Source of the DNA: JBCBAP01 sp038532435
GTDB taxonomy: Bacteria > Pseudomonadota > Alphaproteobacteria > Rhodobacterales > Rhodobacteraceae
Assembly: GCA_038532435.1 (NCBI GenBank)
Contig: JBCBAP010000002.1
Span: 1-64,000, forward strand
Reading direction: 5' to 3'
DNA: 64,000 nt
Shown piece after piece: positions 16,192-26,226 of this stretch. The notes under the pieces were generated by a model. The model did not search any database. It saw only the letters and a program-made list of their open reading frames with translations, and had not been told where the DNA came from. Numbering within the stretch: position 1 is the first letter of the stretch; each line of letters starts with the position of its first letter. Position numbers and translations under genes: made by a program.

Positions 16192-17003
16192 GTCAGCAAT
16201 ATGCCCCCTCACCCCTCGAATGTGTAGAACCATCCCGTCACATCGGTTCACGAGGATGTGGCCTGGCGCAGCGCTGCCAGCCGGGGTTTGGGGCCGGGGC
16301 CCCAAGCGGCACGCAGTGCCAGACGGCGTCTCCCGCAGGGAGGCCGCCAGATCAGAACGCAACACTACGGATCGTCGCTGCGACAGGGAGGGTGTCGCCG
16401 CTCAGTATCCTGCTCCACACGATCTTTGAGAGCCGCGCCGCGAACCCGGTTGGAAGGAGGAAACGGACCGGAAACGACACCTGCACATGTTGATCGTTGC
16501 TTGCTTTCGTACGCCTCGGGACCAGCTCAGGCCCAAGCCGATCGTTCCGATGATCCAAATGACTTTGCAATCCGAGACCGCACCTCACGTCTGTGAGTAA
16601 GTGCACTGCAGACGTTGTTGAGTTCGCTGGAAATGGATCCGCTGGGTTCGGGAACGATTGTACAGCATGCACGTTCTGTGAGCGGGACAGCGAAATGTAT
16701 CTCGACCCGTAGACCTGCATCATCTCGACGTTCAGTATCCATCCCCGAGTGATCCCGCATCCGCGTTGCGAACGCCATCGGACCGCCAAGCTGGACAGGG
16801 ACCGCCGAGCGGTGTCGCATGGCCTCTCTCGCCGGCACGTTTCGACGAGAAGAGCCGTTCAGGGCGGATGACCTCGCGCTTGGTCATCCTGCCCAAGGCG
16901 ATTGCGCCAACAGCGGCGCGTTCCAAACCGGATTGCTCAGCCATCCGACCGAGCCGGAAACGCCGGACTGTTCAGGTTACAGTCCCGCAGGAAGGCCGCG
17001 CGG
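16192..17003. other. 812-bp region with no recognisable gene
   Basis: Several short ORFs exist on both strands (for example 16352-16789 and 16527-16838, minus) but none shows a recognisable domain, a consistent start site or family-like sequence. A GC-rich hairpin (16288-16295 with 16298-16305) lies about 100 bp upstream of lolA. The stretch may be a decayed gene or a rearrangement junction; I cannot assign it. Confidence 0.5.
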
Positions 17004-17774
17004 TCAGCGCGGTGCCATGCGGATCGCGCCGTCGAGCCGGATCACCTCGCCGTTCAGCATCCCGTTCTGCGCAATCGAACAGACCAGCGCGGCGAACTCG
17101 GCCGGATCGCCGAGCCGGGCGGGAAACGGTACCTGCGCGCCGAGGCTCTCTTGCGCCTCGGGCGGCAGACCCTGCAGCATCGGCGTCAGAAACAGGCCCG
17201 GCGCGATGGCGACCACCCGGATGCCGGACCGGGAGAGGTCCCGCGCCATCGGCAGGGTCATGCCCGCGACCCCGGCCTTCGACGCGGCATAGGCGATCTG
17301 CCCGATCTGTCCGTCGAGTGCGGCGACGGAAGCCGTGTTGACGATCACGCCCCGTTCTCCGTCTGCCGTCATCGGATCGAGGGTTGCCATGCCCGCCGCC
17401 GCCTGGCTCGCCACGTTGAACGTGCCGAGGAGATTGACGTTCAGGGTCTTCGCGAAGAGGCCCGCGTCGTGAGGATGGCCGTCCCGATCCACCGTCTTGG
17501 CGGCTCCCGCGATGCCCGCGCAGTTCACCGCGATCCGTTCCTGTCCGTGGATCTGGCGCAGAGCGTCGAGCGCACCGGCGACGCTCGCGCTGTCGGACAC
17601 GTCGACGGCGGCAAAGTTCCCGCCGATCTCCGCCGCGACGCTTTCGCCCCGCTCCGCATCCCTGTCGAGGATGCCGACCCGCACGCCTTCAGCGGCGAGC
17701 GCCCGGGCGCTCGCCTCGCCGAGGCCCGAGGCCCCGCCGGTGACAACGGCTGTGATGCCTTCCGCAAGCTGCAT
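17004..17774 (-). CDS. SDR-family 3-hydroxyacyl-CoA dehydrogenase-like protein
   Basis: Short-chain dehydrogenase of 256 residues with the NAD-binding motif TGGASGLG (12-19), D37 for NAD preference, NCAGIAG, and the catalytic S-Y-K set (NTASVAA, then YAASKAG). It resembles type-2 3-hydroxyacyl-CoA dehydrogenases (HSD17B10-like), which oxidise short-chain or branched 3-hydroxyacyl-CoAs. It is the last gene of a four-gene minus-strand run after thiolase, dddL and acyl-CoA dehydrogenase, 57 bp downstream of the latter. The actual substrate is inferred from context only. Confidence 0.88.
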   Translation of the reverse strand: MQLAEGITAVVTGGASGLGEASARALAAEGVRVGILDRDAERGESVAAEIGGNFAAVDVSDSASVAGALDALRQIHGQERIAVNCAGIAGAAKTVDRDGHPHDAGLFAKTLNVNLLGTFNVASQAAAGMATLDPMTADGERGVIVNTASVAALDGQIGQIAYAASKAGVAGMTLPMARDLSRSGIRVVAIAPGLFLTPMLQGLPPEAQESLGAQVPFPARLGDPAEFAALVCSIAQNGMLNGEVIRLDGAIRMAPR

Positions 17775-17831
17775 GATCCCTCCTCCCTGAGGTCTGGTTC
17801 CGGGCCGCGGGGGCCCGTCGCCGCGTGGCGC

Positions 17832-18962
17832 TCAGCGCGCCATCTGCCGGGCGATGATGATCTTCTGGATGTCGCTGGTGCCCTCGTAGATCTGGCAGAC
17901 CCGCACATCGCGGTAGATGCGCTCCACCGGATAGTCCGCGAGGTAGCCGTAGCCGCCGAGGGTCTGGATCGCCTCGGAGCACACCCGCTCCGCCATTTCG
18001 GAGGCGAAGAGTTTGGCCATCGCCGCCTCCCGCAGGCAGGGCAGCCCCGCATCCTTCATCCGCGCTGCGTTGAGCACCATCTGCCGCGCGGCCTCGATCT
18101 GTGTTTCCATGTCCGCGAGGCGGAACTGCACGGCCTGATGGTCGAAGATCGCCTGACCGAAGCTCTGCCGGTCCCGCGCGTAGGCAAGCGCCGCGTCGAA
18201 GGCCGCCTGTGCCATGCCCACGGACTGGGCCGCGATCCCGATCCGGCCGCTTTCCAGCGACGACAGTGCGATCGCGTAGCCCTGACCTTCCTCGCCGATC
18301 CGGTTCTCGAAAGGCAGCTCCATGTCATCGAAGGCGAGCGCGCAGGTGTCCGAGGCCTTCTGCCCGAGCTTGTCCTCGACCCGCGCGACGGAGAATCCCG
18401 CCGTGTCGTTGGGCGCATAGAAGGCCGAGAGGCCCTTCTTGCCCGCGGCCGGGTCGGTCACCGCGAAGAGGATCGTCGCCCCGCCGATCCGGGCGGAGGA
18501 GATGAACTGCTTCGAGCCGTTGACGATGTAGCGGTCGTTGCGGCGTTCCGCCCGGGTGCGAAGTGCCGAGGCATCGGAGCCCGCGTGGGCCTCTGTCAGG
18601 GCAAAGCAGCCGATATGCTCCCCCCGGGCCGCGGGCTTCAGCCACGCTTCCTTCTGCGTGTCGGAGGCGAACCGGTCGAGGATGGCCACGAACGGCGCGT
18701 TGTGGACGGAGACCATGGTGGAGACCGCCCCGTCGCCCCGCGCGAGCTCCTCCAGCGCGACCGCGTAGCTCACATAGTCGGCGCCGGCTCCGTCCCAGTC
18801 CGGATCGACGGTCATGCCGAGAAAGCCCAGTTCGCCCAAGTCCTTCCGAACCTCGGGTTCGATCCGCCCCGCGGCCTCCCGTGCTGCGGCACTTGGTGCC
18901 AGCCGGTCGGTGGCGAAGGCGCGGGCCGTGTCCCGGATCAGGGTCTGGTCTTCGGTCAGCAT
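17832..18962 (-). CDS. Acyl-CoA dehydrogenase
   Basis: FAD-dependent alpha,beta-dehydrogenase of acyl-CoAs, 376 residues. Typical features are CFALTEAHAGSDASAL for FAD and substrate binding, GSKQFISSA, RIGIAAQSVGMAQAA and the C-terminal QTLGGYGYLADYPVER. The catalytic base is E360 in YEGTSDIQ, the position used by short-chain and methyl-branched members. It follows dddL by 91 GC-rich bases in the same orientation and precedes the SDR gene. Acyl-CoA dehydrogenases handling C3-C4 substrates would suit a pathway linked to acrylate, but this is not shown. Confidence 0.93.
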   Translation of the reverse strand: MLTEDQTLIRDTARAFATDRLAPSAAAREAAGRIEPEVRKDLGELGFLGMTVDPDWDGAGADYVSYAVALEELARGDGAVSTMVSVHNAPFVAILDRFASDTQKEAWLKPAARGEHIGCFALTEAHAGSDASALRTRAERRNDRYIVNGSKQFISSARIGGATILFAVTDPAAGKKGLSAFYAPNDTAGFSVARVEDKLGQKASDTCALAFDDMELPFENRIGEEGQGYAIALSSLESGRIGIAAQSVGMAQAAFDAALAYARDRQSFGQAIFDHQAVQFRLADMETQIEAARQMVLNAARMKDAGLPCLREAAMAKLFASEMAERVCSEAIQTLGGYGYLADYPVERIYRDVRVCQIYEGTSDIQKIIIARQMAR

Positions 18963-19053
18963 GGCAGCATGTCCTCGATGTCTGACCCCGCCCCCCGGTC
19001 CCGTGCCGGGGTGGGCGGGTGGGGCGCGGGAGCGGGGGGCGTCGCAACGTTGC

Positions 19054-19743
19054 TCACGCGCGCCCCCGCCGCTTTCGGGTGAACACCATCTTCTGCCCGG
19101 CCAGCGCCTCCGGCGTGCCGTGCCAGGCGTAGGTCACGAGCGTTGGCTCCTGATCTCCCACGGTGAGGCGGTGGATCCGCCCGGGCGGGTTGAAGATCAT
19201 CGAGCCGGGGGCGAACACCCCGTCATCGTTCTCGCTGACCGACCCGGACAGCGTGTAATAGCTCTCCGTCAGCCCGTCGTGGGAATGGGTCGGATAGGTA
19301 CAGCCTGGGGCGAACAGCACGATCCCGAGGATCAGCCGGTCGGTCTGCACTGGCCCCTGAGGCCCCGCAAACTCCGCATAGGCAAACTTCTCGCTCAACC
19401 CGCGCGGTACCTTTTCGTACCCGTAGAGCCAGCTCAGCTCCGGTACGACGCTTTCGATGGCGCGGACCACGGATTGGGTCCGTTCCTTGCGCCCCTGATC
19501 GAGTGCGCGTTTCAGATGGGTGGTGACCGGCTTGTGCTCCGGCACGCGTTCGAGGACCGTGGGGTTTTCCTGCAGCACCTTGCCGATGGCCTCCCGCACC
19601 GCGCGCTGGTGGGCCCGGATGCGTGCGCTGCCCCCCGCCTGTCCGCGGCGGTACATCTCCTGAAACTCCCGGAGAAGGTACATCCAGTCCGGCCGGTCCT
19701 TGAGCCGGAGCGGAGCCGGGCTTTCCAGCGCCTGTACGTCCAT
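19054..19743 (-). CDS. dddL: Dimethylsulfoniopropionate lyase, DddL family
   Basis: DddL cleaves DMSP to dimethyl sulfide and acrylate. The 229-residue protein matches my memory of roseobacter DddL along its whole length: KDRPDWMYLLREFQEMYR at the start, AHQRAVREAI, KPVTTHLKRALDQG, and the cupin core. The metal-ligand pattern is visible: H153 and H155 (THSHDG), E160, Y162/Y163 and H191, with SENDDGVFAPGSM between. It starts two bases after the thiolase stop, so the two are co-transcribed and probably translationally coupled. Known dddL neighbours such as acuR and acuI are absent. Cytoplasmic or membrane-associated location cannot be decided. Confidence 0.87.
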   Translation of the reverse strand: MDVQALESPAPLRLKDRPDWMYLLREFQEMYRRGQAGGSARIRAHQRAVREAIGKVLQENPTVLERVPEHKPVTTHLKRALDQGRKERTQSVVRAIESVVPELSWLYGYEKVPRGLSEKFAYAEFAGPQGPVQTDRLILGIVLFAPGCTYPTHSHDGLTESYYTLSGSVSENDDGVFAPGSMIFNPPGRIHRLTVGDQEPTLVTYAWHGTPEALAGQKMVFTRKRRGRA

Positions 19744-19745
19744 GG

Positions 19746-20924
19746 TCAGAGCCGTTCGATCGCCATGGCGGTGCCCTCGCCCCCGCCGATGCAGATGGCC
19801 GCGAGGCCCCGCTTCGCGTCCCGTGCCTCAAGCGCGTGGAACAGGGTCACGAGGATCCGCGCACCGGAGGCGCCGATCGGGTGGCCGAGCGCGCAGGCGC
19901 CGCCGTTCACGTTCACGATGTCCCGCGGTACGCCCATTTCGGCCATGAAGGCCATGGGCACCACCGCGAACGCCTCGTTGACTTCGTAGAGATCGACATC
20001 GCCCGCGGTCCAGCCGATCCGCTCCATCAGCTTCCGGGCGGCGGGCACCGGGGCGGTGGTAAACCAGCCCGGCGCCTGCGCGTGGCTCCCGTGGCCGAGG
20101 ATGCGCGCGCGGGGCGTGAGCCCTCGCGCCTCTGCCTCGCTTTCGCGCATCAGAACGAGTGCTGCCGCCCCGTCGGAGATCGAGGAGGCGTTGGCCGCCG
20201 TCACCGTGCCATCCTTGCGGAAGGCGGGCTTGAGCTGCGGGATCTTGTCCGGCCGTGCCGTGCGGGGCTGTTCGTCGGTCTCCACGATTGCCTCGCCCTT
20301 GCGGGTCTTGATCGTGACCGGGGCGACCTCCGCCCGGACATCCGCAGACTGCGCCGCGGCCAGAGAGGCGAGCGCGTAGGCGTCCTGCGCCTCCCGCGTG
20401 AATTGGTAGTGCTCCGCGCAATCTTCCGCGAAGGTGCCCATGAGCCGCCCCTTGTCGTAGGCGTCCTCCAGCCCGTCGAGAAACATGTGGTCGATGGCCT
20501 GTCCGTGCCCGATCCGCGCGCCGCCGCGCATGGACGGTAACAGGTAGGGCGCGTTCGTCATGCTCTCCATGCCCCCCGCGACGACCACGCGACCGTTGCC
20601 GAGCGCGAGCTGGTCATGGGCCATCATGGCAGCCTTCATCCCTGAGCCGCACATCTTGTTCAGCGTGGTTGCCGGGACATGATCGCCCAGACCCGCCTTG
20701 AACCCCGCCTGACGTGCGGGCGCCTGACCCTGACCTGCGGGCAGAACGCACCCCATCAGCAGCTCGTCGACATCCCCCGCCGCGACGCCGGAGCGGGCGA
20801 GGGCCGCGCCGATTGCGACACCGCCAAGCTCCGCTGCGGTCGCGCCTGACAGCTCCCCCTGAAACCCGCCCATGGGTGTCCGCGCCGCGCCGACGATGAC
20901 GATTGGATCCGTATTCCGGTTCAT
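19746..20924 (-). CDS. Acetyl-CoA C-acyltransferase (thiolase)
   Basis: Thiolase of 392 residues, first gene of the operon with dddL. The nucleophile is C92 in NKMCGSGM, the catalytic His lies in ALGHPIGASGAR and the second Cys is C378 in ICIGGGEGTAMA. Such enzymes cleave 3-oxoacyl-CoA or condense acetyl-CoA. Together with the downstream dehydrogenases it completes a beta-oxidation spiral except for an enoyl-CoA hydratase, which is not in the cluster. The ATG follows GGGAGG, and a perfect inverted repeat lies just upstream. Confidence 0.93.
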   Translation of the reverse strand: MNRNTDPIVIVGAARTPMGGFQGELSGATAAELGGVAIGAALARSGVAAGDVDELLMGCVLPAGQGQAPARQAGFKAGLGDHVPATTLNKMCGSGMKAAMMAHDQLALGNGRVVVAGGMESMTNAPYLLPSMRGGARIGHGQAIDHMFLDGLEDAYDKGRLMGTFAEDCAEHYQFTREAQDAYALASLAAAQSADVRAEVAPVTIKTRKGEAIVETDEQPRTARPDKIPQLKPAFRKDGTVTAANASSISDGAAALVLMRESEAEARGLTPRARILGHGSHAQAPGWFTTAPVPAARKLMERIGWTAGDVDLYEVNEAFAVVPMAFMAEMGVPRDIVNVNGGACALGHPIGASGARILVTLFHALEARDAKRGLAAICIGGGEGTAMAIERL

Positions 20925-20937
20925 GTGGGCCTCCCGC

Positions 20938-20951
20938 TGAACGTTCGTTCA
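20938..20951. promoter_or_regulatory. Candidate operator of the thiolase-dddL operon
   Basis: TGAACGTTCGTTCA is a perfect 6-bp inverted repeat (TGAACG/CGTTCA) with a two-base centre, ending 14 bases before the thiolase start codon. Similar short palindromes are bound by TetR-family regulators of fatty-acid or DMSP genes. No regulator gene is adjacent. The regulator is unknown. Confidence 0.55.
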
Positions 20952-21047
20952 TTTACTTGAACATGGCACAGGCCACCCCGCCGATCAAGGCTCCGCACGG
21001 GCCGCCGGCGCAGGTCTCTCGAAGAGGGAGGATGGGGACGGTGCCTG

Positions 21048-21572
21048 TCAATCACGGCGGAAGAAGATCATGACGCGCCCGATCTCGATCCCGTACCGGG
21101 ACATGTAGGCAAGGTTGAAGAGTGTGTCCTCGTCCTGCAGCCACATCCAGTCATCAAAGCTGGCGACCATAGTCTCACCGTCGCCGATGGGCAGGTCGAT
21201 GGTGTAGGTCCAGTTGAACGCGTTGCCCGCGATTTCCCCTGTTGCTGGCCCGATGACGCCATCGGCAGTACCCTCCCAGGTCAGCGGTCCGGTCTTGGTG
21301 AGGCGCCAGATCCGCTGCTCCTCCTCACCATCCGCGTAGACGAAATCTTCCGTCAGGGTCAGCGTCTGCCCATCCCAGACCCCCTGAAGGTCGACGACGA
21401 ACTGCCGGCGCACGTCTCCAAACCGGTCCTGGAACACACCCCAGGCCGTCAGATCCCCGTCGAAATACTCTTCCAGCACGAGGGCCGGGCCATCCTGCGC
21501 ATAGTCTTCCAACGCGGGCCGCCCGTGGCAGGCGGCCAGAACAAAGGTGATCAAAAGCAGAATGCGCGCCAT
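21048..21572 (-). CDS. DUF3833 family lipoprotein
   Basis: The 174-residue protein has a lipoprotein signal with lipobox FVLAAC (Cys at 15). The mature part contains LVLEEYFDGDLTAWGVFQDR, typical of DUF3833, followed by DLQGVWDGQTLTLTEDFVY and DDWMWLQDEDTLFN. The fold is probably a lipocalin-like barrel anchored to the membrane. It is upstream of and parallel to the thiolase operon but separated by 123 bp carrying the operator, so it is likely a separate unit. Confidence 0.85.
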   Translation of the reverse strand: MARILLLITFVLAACHGRPALEDYAQDGPALVLEEYFDGDLTAWGVFQDRFGDVRRQFVVDLQGVWDGQTLTLTEDFVYADGEEEQRIWRLTKTGPLTWEGTADGVIGPATGEIAGNAFNWTYTIDLPIGDGETMVASFDDWMWLQDEDTLFNLAYMSRYGIEIGRVMIFFRRD

Positions 21573-21746
21573 CGGCCATCTCCCTCATGTTGGCGCGTCA
21601 GGTAATCCGAATGTGCGGAAGGTCCCGTGCCAAGGGCCATCTGGCGCGGAAGGGTAGATCCGCCCCGCGTCAGTCGTTGAGAGCCGGACCGTTTCGGCCA
21701 AGTTTTTCAGCATATAGCTCATGCTTCTGATTTCAGGATTTCTATC

Positions 21747-22019
21747 ATGCGGTTTGGCCTCATCTCTGTTCTGCTTACTGCCCTCGCCCAGCCAGTGAGT
21801 GCAGGCGATCTTGACACTTTCTGGAACCTGATCATCGAGAAAGACCTCGATGCTCTCTCCACAACACTCGACATGGTCACAGCGGAGGTCGATGAGGGAA
21901 CGCGCCGCGCCGCCGAGATGGCGCTCTTCGAATACATCAACGGCTTCTACATTCCGCGCCGGCGGCACTCAGCACTTGGTTGGAAAAGCCCCTTGGCCGT
22001 TGAAGCCCAGGCCGCCTGA
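21747..22019 (+). pseudogene. Truncated secreted-protein gene fused in frame to an IS3 transposase C-terminus
   Basis: The 90-residue ORF is a chimera. Residues 1-19 form a clean signal peptide and the next 30 or so (DLDTFWNLIIEKDLDAL) look like a small secreted protein. From about residue 50 the sequence turns into the end of an IS3-family OrfB transposase (EMALFEYINGFYIPRRRHSA, then LGWKSPLAVEAQAA). The transposase catalytic DDE region is missing. The simplest reading is an IS3 insertion into a secreted-protein gene followed by a deletion. A short fusion protein could still be made. Confidence 0.75.
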
Positions 22020-22060
22020 ATGAGAACTTGGCGCGGCATCAAACCGCGGCAGCTCCGATC
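21895..22060 (+). mobile_element. Remnant of the right end of an IS3-family insertion sequence
   Basis: It covers the last ~40 codons of OrfB plus the following bases GGCGCGGCATCAAACCGCGG (22032-22051), which look like the terminal region of such elements. No left end, orfA or target-site duplication was found nearby, so the element is a non-functional scar. The left boundary is approximate. Confidence 0.6.
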
Positions 22061-22122
22061 CGTCGCTTATCTACACTGCTTGCCTTGGCCCGAGCGAGTA
22101 CCGAACTGCGCTGATCGGGTCT

Positions 22123-22794
22123 GTGCAGGATCTCATCAGCGAACTGACGTGGGTGTTCAAAAGCTCACCTGTATTGCCGAGTCCGTCTCAATGGGTTGGG
22201 CCGCGCGCCGGGGATCTCGAACAGGTCTTGGCAGATTTTTCCAGGCAAATTAATGAAATGGCTGAGCTGATCTTTACAGGATTCGACAGCGACATTCAGG
22301 TGTTGACTAAGGCCTGGCAGGTGAACGGTCTCCACGATCCGAGAGCCTGGAGATCCAGCCTGTCGTTTGTTCCGTCTTTCCGCAGCAGTTCCCTGGCTGA
22401 GAGTGTCCATCTGATTGGCGGGACCCTCGTCTATTCCAACTACTCGGACGAGTATCTCAGTTACGGATTTGATATCCCGGCCAATCAGTGGCGCGCCATG
22501 GAGTATGTGGACAACTATCGGGACACCGAGCCGGAGAGAGCCAAGGTACCGGATGACGCTCAGCCGTTGATCGAGTGCGCGACTGTCCGAATGGTTCGGC
22601 TCGTAGAGGCCATGTACACGCACCAGTCGCGGGACATGGTCTGCAGCAAGCGGTACTGGAGCGTCGTGCATCCGTTCGACGTGCTGGCACAGGCGCATGA
22701 TGAGCAGATCTGTCCTGACCTGCTCACCGTGCCGATTAAGAACCTCGTCTTTGATGAAGGCCTCTACGAAAGTTTCTCCGCTCCCGTTGAGTAG
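22123..22794 (+). CDS. Protein of unknown function downstream of the IS scar
   Basis: I do not recognise this 223-residue ORF. It starts with GTG at 22123, has no signal peptide or obvious membrane segment, and contains many aromatic and acidic residues (VYSNYSDEYLSYGFDIPANQ, then WRAMEYVDNYRDTEPE). There is no strong ribosome-binding site. The base composition looks lower in GC than neighbouring core genes. Its 5' part adjoins the IS3 remnant, so it may be a truncated or transferred gene. It ends 12 bp from the convergent gcvP stop. Confidence 0.5.
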   Translation: MQDLISELTWVFKSSPVLPSPSQWVGPRAGDLEQVLADFSRQINEMAELIFTGFDSDIQVLTKAWQVNGLHDPRAWRSSLSFVPSFRSSSLAESVHLIGGTLVYSNYSDEYLSYGFDIPANQWRAMEYVDNYRDTEPERAKVPDDAQPLIECATVRMVRLVEAMYTHQSRDMVCSKRYWSVVHPFDVLAQAHDEQICPDLLTVPIKNLVFDEGLYESFSAPVE

Positions 22795-22806
22795 AGGGCA
22801 GGAGGC

Positions 22807-25647
<2,841 letters not shown>

Positions 25648-25687
25648 GAGATGCTCCTGAGGGCGGCGCTGAAACGGGGCGACGGAT

Positions 25688-25720
25688 GCCTCCGGCGGGG
25701 ATATTTCTGGCCAGAAGAAG
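25688..25720 (-). repeat. Intergenic repeat, copy 1 (gcvH-gcvP spacer)
   Basis: On the minus strand this reads CTTCTTCTGGCCAGAAATAT, then CCCCGCCGGAGGC. It contains a 12-base palindrome TTCTGGCCAGAA. Related copies are at 25780-25818 (opposite orientation), 32626-32669 and 34621-34653. It lies in the transcribed spacer between gcvH and gcvP. Confidence 0.8.
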
Positions 25721-25779
25721 CCCGGCGTATTGTGTCGGTCCGTGGCCGCGGGCTGCGGAAGACAACGCAGGCCCGTCCC

Positions 25780-25818
25780 CTTCTTCTGGCTTCAAATATC
25801 CCCGCCGGAGGCTCCGAC
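25780..25818 (+). repeat. Intergenic repeat, copy 2, inverted relative to copy 1
   Basis: On the plus strand it reads CCTTCTTCTGGC, TTCAAATATCCCCGCCGGAG and then GCTCCGACG. It faces copy 1 across 59 bases, so the two could pair as a large stem in gcv operon RNA and might shape expression between gcvH and gcvP. Confidence 0.8.
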
Positions 25819-25855
25819 GGGTCCGGATGCGATGCGGAATGATCGGTAGGCGAGG

Positions 25856-26218
25856 TCACTCCACGAGCGCCTTGTAGGCGTCCTCGTCGAGCAGGCCGTC
25901 GAACTCTGCGGGGTTGGCGAGGGTCATCTTGAAGAACCAGCCCTTTTCGAGCGGATCCTCGTTCACGAGGGCGGGATTGTCGACGATCGCGTCATTGACT
26001 TCGGTGATCGTGCCGTCGAGGGGGGCGGTGATGTCCGAGGCGGCCTTGACGCTCTCGATCACCACGACCTCGTCCTCCTTGGCCACGGTGATGTTCGCTT
26101 CAGGCAGTTCCACGAAGACGAGGTCGCCGAGCTGTTCGGTGGCGTGTTCGGTGATACCGACGGTGATTTCGTCGCCGTCGCGGCGAAGCCATTCGTGGTC
26201 TTCGGTGAATTTGAGCAT
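25856..26218 (-). CDS. gcvH: Glycine cleavage system H protein
   Basis: Lipoyl carrier that shuttles the aminomethyl intermediate between P, T and L proteins. The 120 residues are of standard size, with the lipoylation lysine in VVVIESVKAASD and the LEKGWFFKM ending. ATG 26218 is used because it gives the standard MLKFTEDHEWL start, six bases after GAGG. It lies eight bases downstream of gcvT. Confidence 0.98.
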   Translation of the reverse strand: MLKFTEDHEWLRRDGDEITVGITEHATEQLGDLVFVELPEANITVAKEDEVVVIESVKAASDITAPLDGTITEVNDAIVDNPALVNEDPLEKGWFFKMTLANPAEFDGLLDEDAYKALVE

Positions 26219-26226
26219 GGAGGACC

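Noticed and set aside
16352..16838. Minus-strand frames in the 16.2-17.0 kb gap
   Set aside because: No recognisable domain, weak starts and overlapping alternative frames; a decayed gene is possible but not supportable.
16902..19082. 726-codon plus-strand frame
   Set aside because: It lies opposite the SDR, acyl-CoA dehydrogenase and part of dddL, whose motifs are unmistakable.
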